This document shows positions 53,908-63,147 of a stretch of 64,000 nt of DNA, piece after piece. The notes beneath the pieces were generated by a model, which saw only the letters and a list, made by a program, of their open reading frames with translations, was not told the origin of the DNA and ran no database searches. Where the stretch lies: NCBI GenBank assembly GCA_009829735.1, contig CM020618.1, forward strand, positions 8,337,119 to 8,401,118. Direction: 5' to 3'. A program made the position numbers and the translations under genes. Within the stretch, counting starts at the first letter, position 1, and every line of letters starts with the position of its first letter. Source of the DNA: Pyropia yezoensis (Eukaryota > Rhodophyta > Bangiophyceae > Bangiales > Bangiaceae).

Positions 53908-54234
53908 GCTTACGCCGGGCGCGCCTGCCGGGAAGGCACGGTGGTGGATGCATTCAACTACCGAATGGAAGAGCGCGCGAAGGAAAGATCGACGGACCTA
54001 TTTCACGTCAAGCCCCGTACCGCTCCCCGAGAAACATTTGCTGTTGGCGCGCTTGCTGCTTGGAGTACCGCGCCCACAGTATCGGCGGCAGAGGAATGGG
54101 CTGCTTTCGGGGAGCAAGCCATCTTAGAAAACTATAGGGGTGCACAGGTCCCTAGGGCACCGGACGACCCGACGAAGCCGTTCAGCTTCTTCCAAGCGAG
54201 TAGTGCGCGGTCGGTTGCCGTCATGGAGAAACAG

Positions 54235-54239
54235 GCCCG
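54235..54239. other. Target-site duplication, left copy (GCCCG)
   Basis: GCCCG immediately precedes the TG end of the left LTR and is repeated at 63617..63621 immediately after the CA end of the right LTR. Five-bp duplications are normal for Ty3/gypsy integrases. Confidence 0.9.
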
Positions 54240-54708
54240 TGTGGCAAAAACCACAAGCACACACGGCACCCAAGTTGGGGCGGTGTGCTACGGCTGCCTC
54301 CCGTGTCGGGGGAACCGGAAGAAGTGCAAGTCGCACACACTCTGTCCCTGTTGTGGGGCAAACCCCCCACGGACAAACAAGAGGATGGTGTGTGGTCCAA
54401 CAGTTTCTTGGTCGGGACGGGGACGCAGGGCCAAGCCCCGCTGTCCCTCCCCTTATCCCCCCAGGGTCCACTCAGAATCTCGCCACTCAGAATCTCCCAC
54501 CCCAGCACCTGCCCACCGGGCCACACGAAAATTCAAGACGATAAATGCAGAAAACCCTCAAATCCAAGTTGGATTTACTACTAAGCTAACTATCCCAAAC
54601 TTAGGGAATATGGACCCAAATGCAGGGGGAGGAACGGATCAGGCTAGTGGCCTGCCGCCCCTTGCATGGCACGTGTTGCCCCCCTACCTGGGGGTCAATA
54701 CTGCCACA
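54240..54708 (-). repeat. LTR (3' LTR in element orientation)
   Basis: 469 bp, TGTGGC..GCCACA. By eye it is identical to 63148..63616 except one base (C at 54564, T in the other copy). It contains CAGAATCTC twice in tandem and a TTCAAGACGATAAATGC segment. Confidence 0.96.
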
Positions 54709-54721
54709 CTCCCCTCTCCTC
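54709..54721 (-). other. Polypurine tract
   Basis: On the minus strand GAGGAGAGGGGAG abuts the LTR exactly, the expected primer for plus-strand DNA synthesis. This fixes the element's orientation as minus. Confidence 0.85.
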
Positions 54722-55046
54722 AGTTCCGACCGACTCGGTCGGCCCTGTGAGGGGGTGCGTATACGCACGTCTCGGCGTTGGGGGCGCGACTTGCTGTCCC
54801 CCATCGAGTACGTAACACGGATGTGGAGGCGGTCACGTTGACCGCCCCTCTCCTCAAGCTTGCCCACTCGGCAGCTTGCTCTCCTCAGTTCACACTTCAC
54901 CATCACCACCACCTCCCCTTCACCTTCCACTGGGCCGCCCCACGCTGGGGAGGCCACCCGTATACGCACGATCCGAGTCCCCCTCAACTCGAGGCGGGTC
55001 TCGTGCTGCGATAGCCAGAGCGTCTCTCCCCAACTTGGGGAGAGCC

Positions 55047-56990
55047 ATGGCGACTCCGGGAGTGGAGACGGACTCTCTTGACGAGCGCATGGAGGACACC
55101 TCCTACGGGGCAGCACCCGCCGGGACTTCCGGCGGGGGCTCCGCGATCGCTCCGGGGGACGGGACTCCCGCGTCACCCGGCTTTGGGTTGACGGCGGGGT
55201 CTCCCCCGGAGGCGGGAAAAGTTGTCCCGCGTGAGGCCTTGGGGCGGTGGTTTTACCCCGCTTGGCCTCTCTATGAGGAGGGGCTGACTGTTCTTCGCTG
55301 TGGCCGGCTTGGCGCAGCGATGGGCCGGGTATGGGACCGCCTACGGGAGAAGTATCCCCGTAGGGTCGGGTTCCATGCCGGCTTCAGGACGGACCAGTTT
55401 GCCTTCCTGGACGATGAGGAGGTTGAGGACGTTCAGCGTGCCAAGGCCATGGTGGACCGCGGGGGAACTATCCCGGGTCCCGGCGACTTGCCGACCTTCA
55501 CGTGGGACGCTGTGGCAACTTGCCCACCGTACCTCCACGAGGCCGATCCGCACACTCATCACTTTGATGTGCGGATGGAGAAAGACTTCCGGCGAGGTCC
55601 CTACTTGGTGACCTCGGCTCAACTTGAGTTTCCTCAACAGTCTGCTGCCAGTAAGGAGCAGTACTATCCGAAGAAGCCCGAGTGGTGGCCTCAAGTTGAG
55701 GTCCCCTACGGGTTCCCGGTGTTGTTGCCACGGTTGCTTGACCACTTCGGCTCCGTCATGTTGACGGCTGCCCCTGATCACCTGGTGTGGGCCATGTTGG
55801 CCACCCAGTGGCTCCTCGAGGTCATGTCGACCTGGGTGTCCTGTGTTCAGCGGCGGGGGATGCTCTGGCATCTCCCCCTCCGGCTCCTCCAAGGTTTGGA
55901 ACAGCTCACCCCTCAGCTAGTTGCTGAGGGGTGCTCATCAGGACAACTCACTCTACTTGAGGAGATGCTCCGGCTCCATAAGTTTATCGAGTGGGAGAGC
56001 ATTGAGCACAAGTTGCGCCGCCCCACTCGTGGGCCCAAGGACGATGGCACACTTCGCCAGTTCGTGTGGGTCGCTCGTGAACTTCACGACGGCCGTGTGG
56101 TCCTACGAGAGGGGTTGGGCATCGGGGACTACCCGTATGCCCCGGGGGTGGATCGCCACACTGCGCCACCCCCGGACAAGCCCATAGTTATGGCCGTGCC
56201 GTCCTATGATGACCATATGACTCAACCCACTGCGGGGGCCCCAAGTCGGGGTCGCAGTTACACCCGGGTACCGCCACCTCGGCGGGCCCCTCCGCTTCCT
56301 CCTGTTCCTTTCCAACCTCACGGGAACATCCCGATCAGCGTGGCCGTGGAGTCTTCCACCCCGGTGTCCCCCAACTTGGGGGCCACCCTCCTGACGGTAT
56401 ACCCCAAGTTGGTGTTGCCGCCCACGCCTCTAACCTCAGAGATGATGATCACCACGTTGGTGCGCACCATTTCCTGGTTGGCCGCGTCGACCGCAACCCT
56501 ACAGAGTTCCGAGACTTCTCAACTTGAGGAGCGCGTTCGTACTGCAGTGGCGACCGCGAGTTGCGAGTCGGTGGCGGAGTTTATGACAGCCGAGTTGGCT
56601 CGCATTGGGGCTATTATGCCCCAGCCAGCCCTACTTGGGCGTGGCAAACGTCGCGCGAGCCGGGCATACTCGCCTCCTCGCCGTCGTCGCCGACACTCGC
56701 GGCGCTCTCCTTCCGTATCGGAAGACGAGTTGTCTTACTCCGTTTCGGAGTCCTCTACCCCGTCGGAGACGGAGTCTGTCCAGCGTCTGCGTCGCAAAAT
56801 TGCGCGCAAGACCAGGAAGAAGAGTGGCCACGGTCGGCGCCACTTGCGCGACCGTGAGGGACGCGACGGTTCCGACTTGGAGCCGCCGCCCCCTCCAACA
56901 AGTGGAGACCGTTGTCGGCGTGGGTCTCGCCGCTCGCCTCCACGTGAGGGCGAGGGCCGTGGAGTGGGAGAGTCTAGCATGCGTGCCTAG
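55047..56990 (+). CDS. Antisense ORF of the LTR retrotransposon (647 aa, function unknown)
   Basis: It lies on the strand opposite gag-pol, between the pol stop and the LTR, tail-to-tail with pol (111 bp between stops). The ATG at 55047 is in CCATGG context. It has no resemblance I recognise to gag, pol or env, and no signal peptide or membrane helix. The N-terminus is acidic/Gly/Pro-rich. Residues about 60-330 look globular (GRWFYPAWPLYEEGLTVLRC, PTFTWDAVATCPPYLHEAD, YYPKKPEWWPQVEVPYGFPV, ATQWLLEVMSTWVSCVQRRG, EEMLRLHKFIEWESIEHKL). A Pro-rich linker follows, then a predicted helical segment, then an Arg/Ser-rich tail (AYSPPRRRRRHSRRSPSVSE, RRKIARKTRKKSGHGRRH) like RS domains or nuclear-localising, nucleic-acid-binding tails. 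Codon-scale openness over 1.94 kb and balanced composition argue that it is translated. Confidence 0.8.
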   Translation: MATPGVETDSLDERMEDTSYGAAPAGTSGGGSAIAPGDGTPASPGFGLTAGSPPEAGKVVPREALGRWFYPAWPLYEEGLTVLRCGRLGAAMGRVWDRLREKYPRRVGFHAGFRTDQFAFLDDEEVEDVQRAKAMVDRGGTIPGPGDLPTFTWDAVATCPPYLHEADPHTHHFDVRMEKDFRRGPYLVTSAQLEFPQQSAASKEQYYPKKPEWWPQVEVPYGFPVLLPRLLDHFGSVMLTAAPDHLVWAMLATQWLLEVMSTWVSCVQRRGMLWHLPLRLLQGLEQLTPQLVAEGCSSGQLTLLEEMLRLHKFIEWESIEHKLRRPTRGPKDDGTLRQFVWVARELHDGRVVLREGLGIGDYPYAPGVDRHTAPPPDKPIVMAVPSYDDHMTQPTAGAPSRGRSYTRVPPPRRAPPLPPVPFQPHGNIPISVAVESSTPVSPNLGATLLTVYPKLVLPPTPLTSEMMITTLVRTISWLAASTATLQSSETSQLEERVRTAVATASCESVAEFMTAELARIGAIMPQPALLGRGKRRASRAYSPPRRRRRHSRRSPSVSEDELSYSVSESSTPSETESVQRLRRKIARKTRKKSGHGRRHLRDREGRDGSDLEPPPPPTSGDRCRRGSRRSPPREGEGRGVGESSMRA

Positions 56991-57101
56991 TTGGGAGCTG
57001 CCTTTGTTGTGAGAGTGTGAGGGTTAGGGCTGTAGTTAAAAGCCACTCTGCGTACCACTTCGACTTGAAGCACTCTCTTGGCACTGTTGCTCGGCCTTCC
57101 C

Positions 57102-60100
57102 TCACGTTGAGGGAGGGCTGTTAGGGTCTATCTCATTCCGGGCACAGTACGCCCGGACCTTCTCAGCGGGAAGGTCCTCCACATACTCCCACGTATCATC
57201 CTTGGCTTTGTAGCCAAACCAACGCACCCTCAACATGAGGCGGTCAGTGTCTTCATCCCATCCGTGGTCGATGAACTTATCGAACACGTACTCCTGTGGG
57301 CCCTGTTTGGCCGCAGGCAGTGAGGGGAGGCGCCACGATTCCAACGCACGCGCCCAAGCTGGGTCTCCTGCAGGCGGTGGTGCAACTTTGACCACGTCCT
57401 GTCCGTTCACTGTGCGGACCCCATCGTCACTTTCGATGGTGAAGCGCCGCCCATCAGTGCGAAGGACCTGGTACGGTCCCTTCGTCTGGAATACCAGCTT
57501 ACCCCCAGTTGGGGTGTGCGAGTGTACCAGCACCCAGTCACCCTGCTCGGGGACATGTTTAGCATTGCGCACCTTTTTGTCAAAGGTACGCTTGTAGCGC
57601 TTTTGTGCTTTGTCCATCTCAGCCCTGACTTTAGGGATGAGGTTTTCAAGCCTAGCGGCGAACTCCGCCTTACTCTCAGTAGGAGTAGGCGTACTGCCAC
57701 CATCCTCCCTAGTTGGGAGCGACCGCCGCACGGCAATAGACCGCACGCGACGGGGGGTCACAAAAGCGAGGGGTACTTCCCCTGTAGATGAGTGAACCTG
57801 CGAATTGTAGGCAGTAGTAAGGATAGAAATGTATTGGTCCCACGTCTTTACGTGCTCACTCACATAGTGGCGTAGCTGCCTAACAATAGTTTTGTTGAAG
57901 CGCTCCACCTGCCCATTAGTTTGTGGGTGGTAGGGGGTGGCATAGTTTGCCTTAACCCCCAACATATCCAGCACTCCCTGAAACAGTACAGACGCAAATT
58001 GCGGTCCATTGTCCGATAGTGTACTATCTGGGATGCCATACGCGGCAACCCAGTGATCTAGGAAGGCTGACACGACCGACATGGCCGTGATCTCTGCCAG
58101 TGGGATCGCTCGCGTAAGTTTCGTGAAGCGGTCACAGATGACCAGGAGGTACTGGTTGCCCTCCTCGGTCACGGGCAGTGGCCCAAGGATGTCCATCGCC
58201 AACGCGGCGAAGGGCTCCTTGGCCGGGAACAATAGCATAGCCGTACTAGGCTGCCGTTCCATCAGACGATTCTGTGCACAACTTGTGCAGGCAGCCACCC
58301 AACTGTAGATGTCCACCACCATGGACGGCCAGTAGTACCTGGTCATCAGGGTCTGGTACAGTTTACTAGACCCCAGGTGTCCACCCGTGGGAGCGTTGTG
58401 CTCCCTCTCAAGGATACTGTCCTTGAGGGATGCGGGGACGACAAGTTGTTCGGTCCCCTGGAATACCCCCCTCCTCATGAGGAGGCCATCGTCTCCCAGA
58501 AAGAAGCGCGTCTCAACCACCGTATCCAGTATATCCCTCTGCGACTTGCAGAAGGGATCCTCGGCCTGGGCCTTCACCACCTCGTCCAGGGACAGGGGCA
58601 AGTACTTCTTGTTCCCTGGCGCCTCGGGGTTCAACGCCTGACCCGAGCGCGTGACTACCCCCACGATGGGGATGTCCTCATCGACTGGGTTAGTGTCCAG
58701 CCCCTCGGTAGGTACCCGAGAGAGGCCGTCGGCAAGGGCATGTTGCCTGCCAGGTCGGTACTCAACGTCAAAGTTGAAGGGTGCCAGTCGCACCCTCCAC
58801 CGGTTGAGACGAGTGTTCGTACAGTCCGTCTTAAAGATGAACTGCAACGCGCGGTGGTCACAGCGGATGAGGAACTTCTCACCCTCCAGGTAGTGACGAA
58901 GTGACGTCACCGCCCACACCACTGCGAGTCCTTCCAACTCGGTGACTCCGTAGTTCTTCTCGGCCGAGTTAAGCCCCTTACTAAAGTATCCCACCGGCAA
59001 GTACTCCTTGTCCGGCTGCTGCTGAAGCAACACACAACCAAGTTGGTCGTAGCTAGCGTCCACATCCAGGATGTAGTGGCCTCCCAACCTGGGAATAGCC
59101 AAGATGGGGGGCTTCAGCAGAAGGTCCCGAAGAGTCTCAAAGGATTCCTGCTCCACCCGACTTGGGGGAGGCGGGTTCTTCGGTAGCGTTGAGCTCACTA
59201 GCTCATTCAACGGCTTCGCCACCTTGGCGAAGCCCTTGGTGAAACGTCGGTACACGTTACACATCCCGAGGAAGCTCCTCATCTTGTTCTGGGTCCGGGG
59301 GTACTGAGCCTTACGAATGGCCCTCAAGTTCTTCTCGTTAACACTGAGACGCCCCGGATGGACAACATGTCCCAAGTACTCCACCTCTTGAGTAAAGAGG
59401 TGGCACTTACTCGCCTTCAGTGACACACCGGCGTCAGCAAGTAGCTTGAACACCTGGCCAAGATGGCCAATGTGTTCCTCCGGACTTCGGGAGAACACAA
59501 TGATATCGTCTAGGTACACAAGACAGATCTGCCACCGTACTCCCGCCAGAATCATGTCCATAGCGCGCTGGAAAGTTGCCGGCGCGTTACACAGACCAAA
59601 CGGTAGGTGCTTGCACTGGTAGGTACCACAGTGACAGGTAAAGGTAGTTTTATGCTTGTCCTCCGGGGCAATGGGAATTTGCCAGTACCCCGCGTTACAG
59701 TCCAGGGTAGAGAACACGTTTGCCTCCCCCAGAGAGTCCAGACAGTCATCCATCCTAGGTAGGGGATAACTGTCCTTCACCGTGCTCTCGTTGAGCTTAC
59801 GGTAGTCGATACAAAACCGGGGGGTCCCATCAACTTTGGGGACGATAACCACCGGACTCGCCCACTCGGCGTTGCTGGCCTCGATCACATCGAGGGCCTC
59901 CATGCGAGCAACTTGCTCCTTAACGAGAGCCCTTGAACGAGGTCCTCTTCTATACGGTTGTTGGCGTATAGGGGGTGCACCGGGCTTCAACTCGATCCGG
60001 TGTTGGGTGGCTCTCATGAGTCCCAATTGACCATCCCACAGCTTGTGATATTGGTCCAAGAGGCGTTCAACTTGAACCCTCAACCTGGGGGGGACACCCT

Positions 60101-61085
60101 CCATGTTCACATGGGGTCGAGGAGAGGCGGCCGACTTGGTTTGATGCTTCTCCTTTCCGGACTTCGGGTCGCTACTTGCGCCCGCGTTGAGGGTGACCGC
60201 TACTACCGGTCCCTCGTGTTGGTCGATATAGCCGAACTTGGCTCCCGACTTGAAGTACTTGGGCGTCGGGCTCAGGTTCATCACCTGGATCCTCCACGGG
60301 ACTCCGGCTTTGGAGTCCATCGTGCCAAGGGCAACATGCACTTGGTGCTTGCGAGCAAGACGGGGGTGAGGGTGCACCAACCCGTTCCCCGTAAAATCAG
60401 TTACAACATCAACGTGCGCCACCGAGTTGGGGGACAACGTGACTTTGCGGGCTAAACGCAGGGTAGCAGTAAACCCTTCCCTCACAGAGCAAACAGGCTT
60501 CGACTGTGAGACTGTCACAGGAGCCACAGACTTTCCCTTACCAAGGATGGGGATAGTCTCCCCATTCATCAACTTGACCCAGTACTCAGGGCCACAAATC
60601 AAAGGCACTTGTGTAACAACATAAGGGGTACCCAGAAGCAGGGGTACCGATATATTCTCAACTACGCCATAGGTCACGTCGACCTCATGGGTCCCCAACC
60701 TAGTTGGTAGGGTCACGGCACCAACGATGGGAAGTACCCCACCATTGATGTCAATCATATGGTCAGCTTTGGACCTCCAGCGTTGGAGCTTCACCTCCTT
60801 TGGTAATAGCGACTTGCGTATCAAGGAGGCTCCTGACCCGGTATCAAGTACGATACGGGTACAGCATGCACGGCCGGGGGCAAGTTGCACCCGTCCAGCC
60901 ACCTGGAAGTTCTCACCCGTCAGCACCGCGATGACCCGACGAGGGTTTACGTTGTTGGGGAGTCCTACCCGAGGTGGGCGGACTCCCTTAGGTCGCCGCA
61001 GTATCCGGCACGGTTGGTTCGTCCTCCTGGCCCACTTGGCCGAGGCTGCCGTTGTGAGCTTCGGACGACCAGCCCCAACGGTCAT
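57102..61085 (-). CDS. pol: Retrotransposon Pol polyprotein with chromodomain
   Basis: A polyprotein of 1327 residues. The retroviral-type aspartic protease has LDTGSGAS (Asp81). Reverse transcriptase follows from about 405: EWASPVVIVPKVDGTPRFC, STLDCNAGYWQIP and active site YLDD (524-527). RNase H comes next (ILDVDASYDQLGCVLL, then LRHYLEGEKFLIRCDHRALQ). Integrase has an HHCC-type zinc region ending CTSCAQNR, core residues in MDILGPLP and SDNGPQF, and NGQVERFNKT with the catalytic Glu. The C-terminus (EYVFDKFIDHGWDEDTDRLM, then RVRWFGYKAKDDTWEYVEDL) is a chromodomain, as in chromoviruses, where it guides integration to chromatin. Its ATG overlaps the gag stop as ATGA (61085..61082). Confidence 0.95.
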   Translation of the reverse strand: MTVGAGRPKLTTAASAKWARRTNQPCRILRRPKGVRPPRVGLPNNVNPRRVIAVLTGENFQVAGRVQLAPGRACCTRIVLDTGSGASLIRKSLLPKEVKLQRWRSKADHMIDINGGVLPIVGAVTLPTRLGTHEVDVTYGVVENISVPLLLGTPYVVTQVPLICGPEYWVKLMNGETIPILGKGKSVAPVTVSQSKPVCSVREGFTATLRLARKVTLSPNSVAHVDVVTDFTGNGLVHPHPRLARKHQVHVALGTMDSKAGVPWRIQVMNLSPTPKYFKSGAKFGYIDQHEGPVVAVTLNAGASSDPKSGKEKHQTKSAASPRPHVNMEGVPPRLRVQVERLLDQYHKLWDGQLGLMRATQHRIELKPGAPPIRQQPYRRGPRSRALVKEQVARMEALDVIEASNAEWASPVVIVPKVDGTPRFCIDYRKLNESTVKDSYPLPRMDDCLDSLGEANVFSTLDCNAGYWQIPIAPEDKHKTTFTCHCGTYQCKHLPFGLCNAPATFQRAMDMILAGVRWQICLVYLDDIIVFSRSPEEHIGHLGQVFKLLADAGVSLKASKCHLFTQEVEYLGHVVHPGRLSVNEKNLRAIRKAQYPRTQNKMRSFLGMCNVYRRFTKGFAKVAKPLNELVSSTLPKNPPPPSRVEQESFETLRDLLLKPPILAIPRLGGHYILDVDASYDQLGCVLLQQQPDKEYLPVGYFSKGLNSAEKNYGVTELEGLAVVWAVTSLRHYLEGEKFLIRCDHRALQFIFKTDCTNTRLNRWRVRLAPFNFDVEYRPGRQHALADGLSRVPTEGLDTNPVDEDIPIVGVVTRSGQALNPEAPGNKKYLPLSLDEVVKAQAEDPFCKSQRDILDTVVETRFFLGDDGLLMRRGVFQGTEQLVVPASLKDSILEREHNAPTGGHLGSSKLYQTLMTRYYWPSMVVDIYSWVAACTSCAQNRLMERQPSTAMLLFPAKEPFAALAMDILGPLPVTEEGNQYLLVICDRFTKLTRAIPLAEITAMSVVSAFLDHWVAAYGIPDSTLSDNGPQFASVLFQGVLDMLGVKANYATPYHPQTNGQVERFNKTIVRQLRHYVSEHVKTWDQYISILTTAYNSQVHSSTGEVPLAFVTPRRVRSIAVRRSLPTREDGGSTPTPTESKAEFAARLENLIPKVRAEMDKAQKRYKRTFDKKVRNAKHVPEQGDWVLVHSHTPTGGKLVFQTKGPYQVLRTDGRRFTIESDDGVRTVNGQDVVKVAPPPAGDPAWARALESWRLPSLPAAKQGPQEYVFDKFIDHGWDEDTDRLMLRVRWFGYKAKDDTWEYVEDLPAEKVRAYCARNEIDPNSPPST

Positions 61086-63028
61086 TCGTTTCCCGCCGAC
61101 TTGGCGTCCGAATCTGAGGGCGGGGAGGAAGACGACGTGTCCGAGGACGACGTGTCCGCCTCCTCCGCCGAGGGTGTGGCGACCGCAACGACCGGTCGAG
61201 ACCCACCCTCGCGGCGTGAACGTACTTCGTTCGTAGCCGACTTTTTACTCGCATTCCTAACAAGTTGTTGGATGCGTTTACTCAACTTGGGGCAATCATA
61301 TGCCCAGTGACCATCGGAGTTGCAGTTCCAACACCGATGGTCCGGTCCGGGAGGGGTCTTCCCAACTGGGGAAGACGAAGGGATACCCTGGGAAGTTCCC
61401 ACGGCAGCTACCACCCTCTCCTTGCGGATTCGGCGTGCCTCTCTCAACTCTCTGGCCTGGCGCGCCTCCTCCCGTTCCTTGGCCAACTCGGCCTGACGCT
61501 CCTGGCGTTGTTCCTCCCGCAACTTGTGGTAGGCCTCGCCTCTGCGATAGGCGAACCTGGTCAACTCAGCCAGGGTCGCCCGGGTAGTGTTATGCTCCCG
61601 GGTCTCCATCCGGACTGACCAATGGAGTCCCTCCACAAACCGACTCTTCACCACAGCTTGTGGATGAAGAAACCCACAAAGATTGTTGAGCTTACGGACT
61701 CGCTCCGCAAAGGACAACTCGTCCTCCGCCTCTTCCTGATGGGCTTGCGTAAGCTCCTCGACTTGAGAAGCCAACGCTGCCTCATCAACCATGGCTCTCA
61801 ACAACCAGTTGACGAGCTCCAAATAGGACGTCACCTCCCCAGCGCCTCCCCTTGAGGAGCTGGGCATGACGGACATAAGTTCTGTCCGTAGGTCGCCCTT
61901 CGTAAACTCCTGTAGCATGTAAAAAGCCATGCCTTCACTTATGGCATTGTCGTCACAGGCTTTTGTGAAACGACGTAGGAACTCAAAGACACGGAGGGGG
62001 GGAGTTCCGTCCCACTCCGCTTTGTGCCCAAAAGAATGAAGTGCATTCTTCTTGGCACGGCCCATGGCTCGGGCCTGGTCAGGACCATACGCCACCGACT
62101 TATTGTGGAGGGCGTAGGTCTCACAGTCAAAGATCCTCTGGTAGACCGGGTTGGCTACCTGGATCTTGGGCGGCACCTCACGTTGAGGGAACAGCCGCTG
62201 TGGCACTGGGGTAAGTTCACTCTCAGTGCCTGTAGTCCGACGCGGCGCGCTTGGTGTAGCCGCCGGCGTTTCCGGGGGGAACTCCCCCGTGAAGGGCGTA
62301 CGCCCCACCGAGTATGGTGTGGCTCCCTCGTTGGGAGTCACAGGTGTCGCCCCCAGTTCGGGGCGACCAGAGATAGGCGTAAGGGGGGATTCCCCCTGCG
62401 CCTGCGGGCTCGAAAGCCCCAATCCGGTCTGGACATTAAGGCCATCTGGCAAACTCGCCACAATCTGATTCAGAATAGTATTCGTCATCGTGACCACCAG
62501 GTCCGGCAAAGCCTGCCGCAACACATTGGTCGCCTCCCGACGGACAGTTTCCGCGAGGAGTGGATTGACGACTCCAGTTGAGTCTCGGTCCGCCTCCGGG
62601 AGTCCACCTGAGGGGTAACCACGTTCCTCAGGGGTCTCAACCGGGGGCGTGGGCGCGAGCCCATCGCCGACCAACGGAGGTCCACCGTCCTCCGAAAGCC
62701 TAGTTGGCGACGACTCCAAGCCAAAGTTGGCTCCAACCCGAGTGGAACCCGCGGGGACAGTCCTCACCCCTTGGGACGTTCCCGTTGAGTATACCACGCG
62801 GTGGCCAGACTTCGGCCCACCCACATCAGAAGTGTCACCCGAGTGAACTCCCGACTGAGTCGGGGTGGCCTCTTGCCCGCCCGTACTTCCAGTCCTGCTG
62901 GCTTGGGGGACCTCTAGTCCCTCTGCGACCCCAGGTAAACCCACCTGTGTCTCACCAGTATTCAAAGGCACTGAAGTACGTGCGTCACCCGTGTACTCCC
63001 CGGACGACCGGGGGTCCGAGCTAGCCAT
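61082..63028 (-). CDS. gag: Retrotransposon Gag
   Basis: A protein of 648 residues from ATG 63028. A Ser/Gly/Pro-rich N-terminal third is followed by a capsid-like helical region (from about IFDCETYALHNKSVAY, including TPPLRVFEFLRRFTKACDDN, FYMLQEFTKGDLRTELMS, YLELVNWLLRAMVDE and DELSFAERVRKLNNLCGF; the retrotrans-gag pattern). A highly charged coiled stretch (LREEQRQERQAELAKEREEA) comes next, then one CCHC zinc knuckle (CWNCNSDGHWAYDC), then a basic and finally Ser/Asp-rich tail. The unusually long N-terminal disordered part makes it bigger than typical gypsy Gags. Confidence 0.92.
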   Translation of the reverse strand: MASSDPRSSGEYTGDARTSVPLNTGETQVGLPGVAEGLEVPQASRTGSTGGQEATPTQSGVHSGDTSDVGGPKSGHRVVYSTGTSQGVRTVPAGSTRVGANFGLESSPTRLSEDGGPPLVGDGLAPTPPVETPEERGYPSGGLPEADRDSTGVVNPLLAETVRREATNVLRQALPDLVVTMTNTILNQIVASLPDGLNVQTGLGLSSPQAQGESPLTPISGRPELGATPVTPNEGATPYSVGRTPFTGEFPPETPAATPSAPRRTTGTESELTPVPQRLFPQREVPPKIQVANPVYQRIFDCETYALHNKSVAYGPDQARAMGRAKKNALHSFGHKAEWDGTPPLRVFEFLRRFTKACDDNAISEGMAFYMLQEFTKGDLRTELMSVMPSSSRGGAGEVTSYLELVNWLLRAMVDEAALASQVEELTQAHQEEAEDELSFAERVRKLNNLCGFLHPQAVVKSRFVEGLHWSVRMETREHNTTRATLAELTRFAYRRGEAYHKLREEQRQERQAELAKEREEARQARELREARRIRKERVVAAVGTSQGIPSSSPVGKTPPGPDHRCWNCNSDGHWAYDCPKLSKRIQQLVRNASKKSATNEVRSRREGGSRPVVAVATPSAEEADTSSSDTSSSSPPSDSDAKSAGNE

Positions 63029-63127
63029 GTTGGCTGACGATCCGTATGACACGGTCCAAGACCACCGTTCCTCTGAGACAGAGGGCCCCCTACACCCGGG
63101 TGCACCCGGAGGTAAAGTTTACCTCTG

Positions 63128-63145
63128 TCCCCTGCTGCTCCACCA
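63128..63145 (-). other. Candidate primer-binding site
   Basis: On the minus strand TGGTGGAGCAGCAGGGGA begins two bases after the 5' LTR. TGG complements a tRNA CCA end. The acceptor stem implied (5' GGAGCAG) did not let me name the tRNA. Confidence 0.55.
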
Positions 63146-63147
63146 AA

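Noticed and set aside
54240..54708. Short ORFs inside the LTRs (for example the Cys-rich frame with CYGCLPC)
   Set aside because: Present in both LTR copies simply because the LTR is repeated. No independent support for translation.
55047..56990. Antisense ORF as an env-like gene
   Set aside because: Wrong strand for env, no signal peptide, no membrane anchor and no furin-like site visible.
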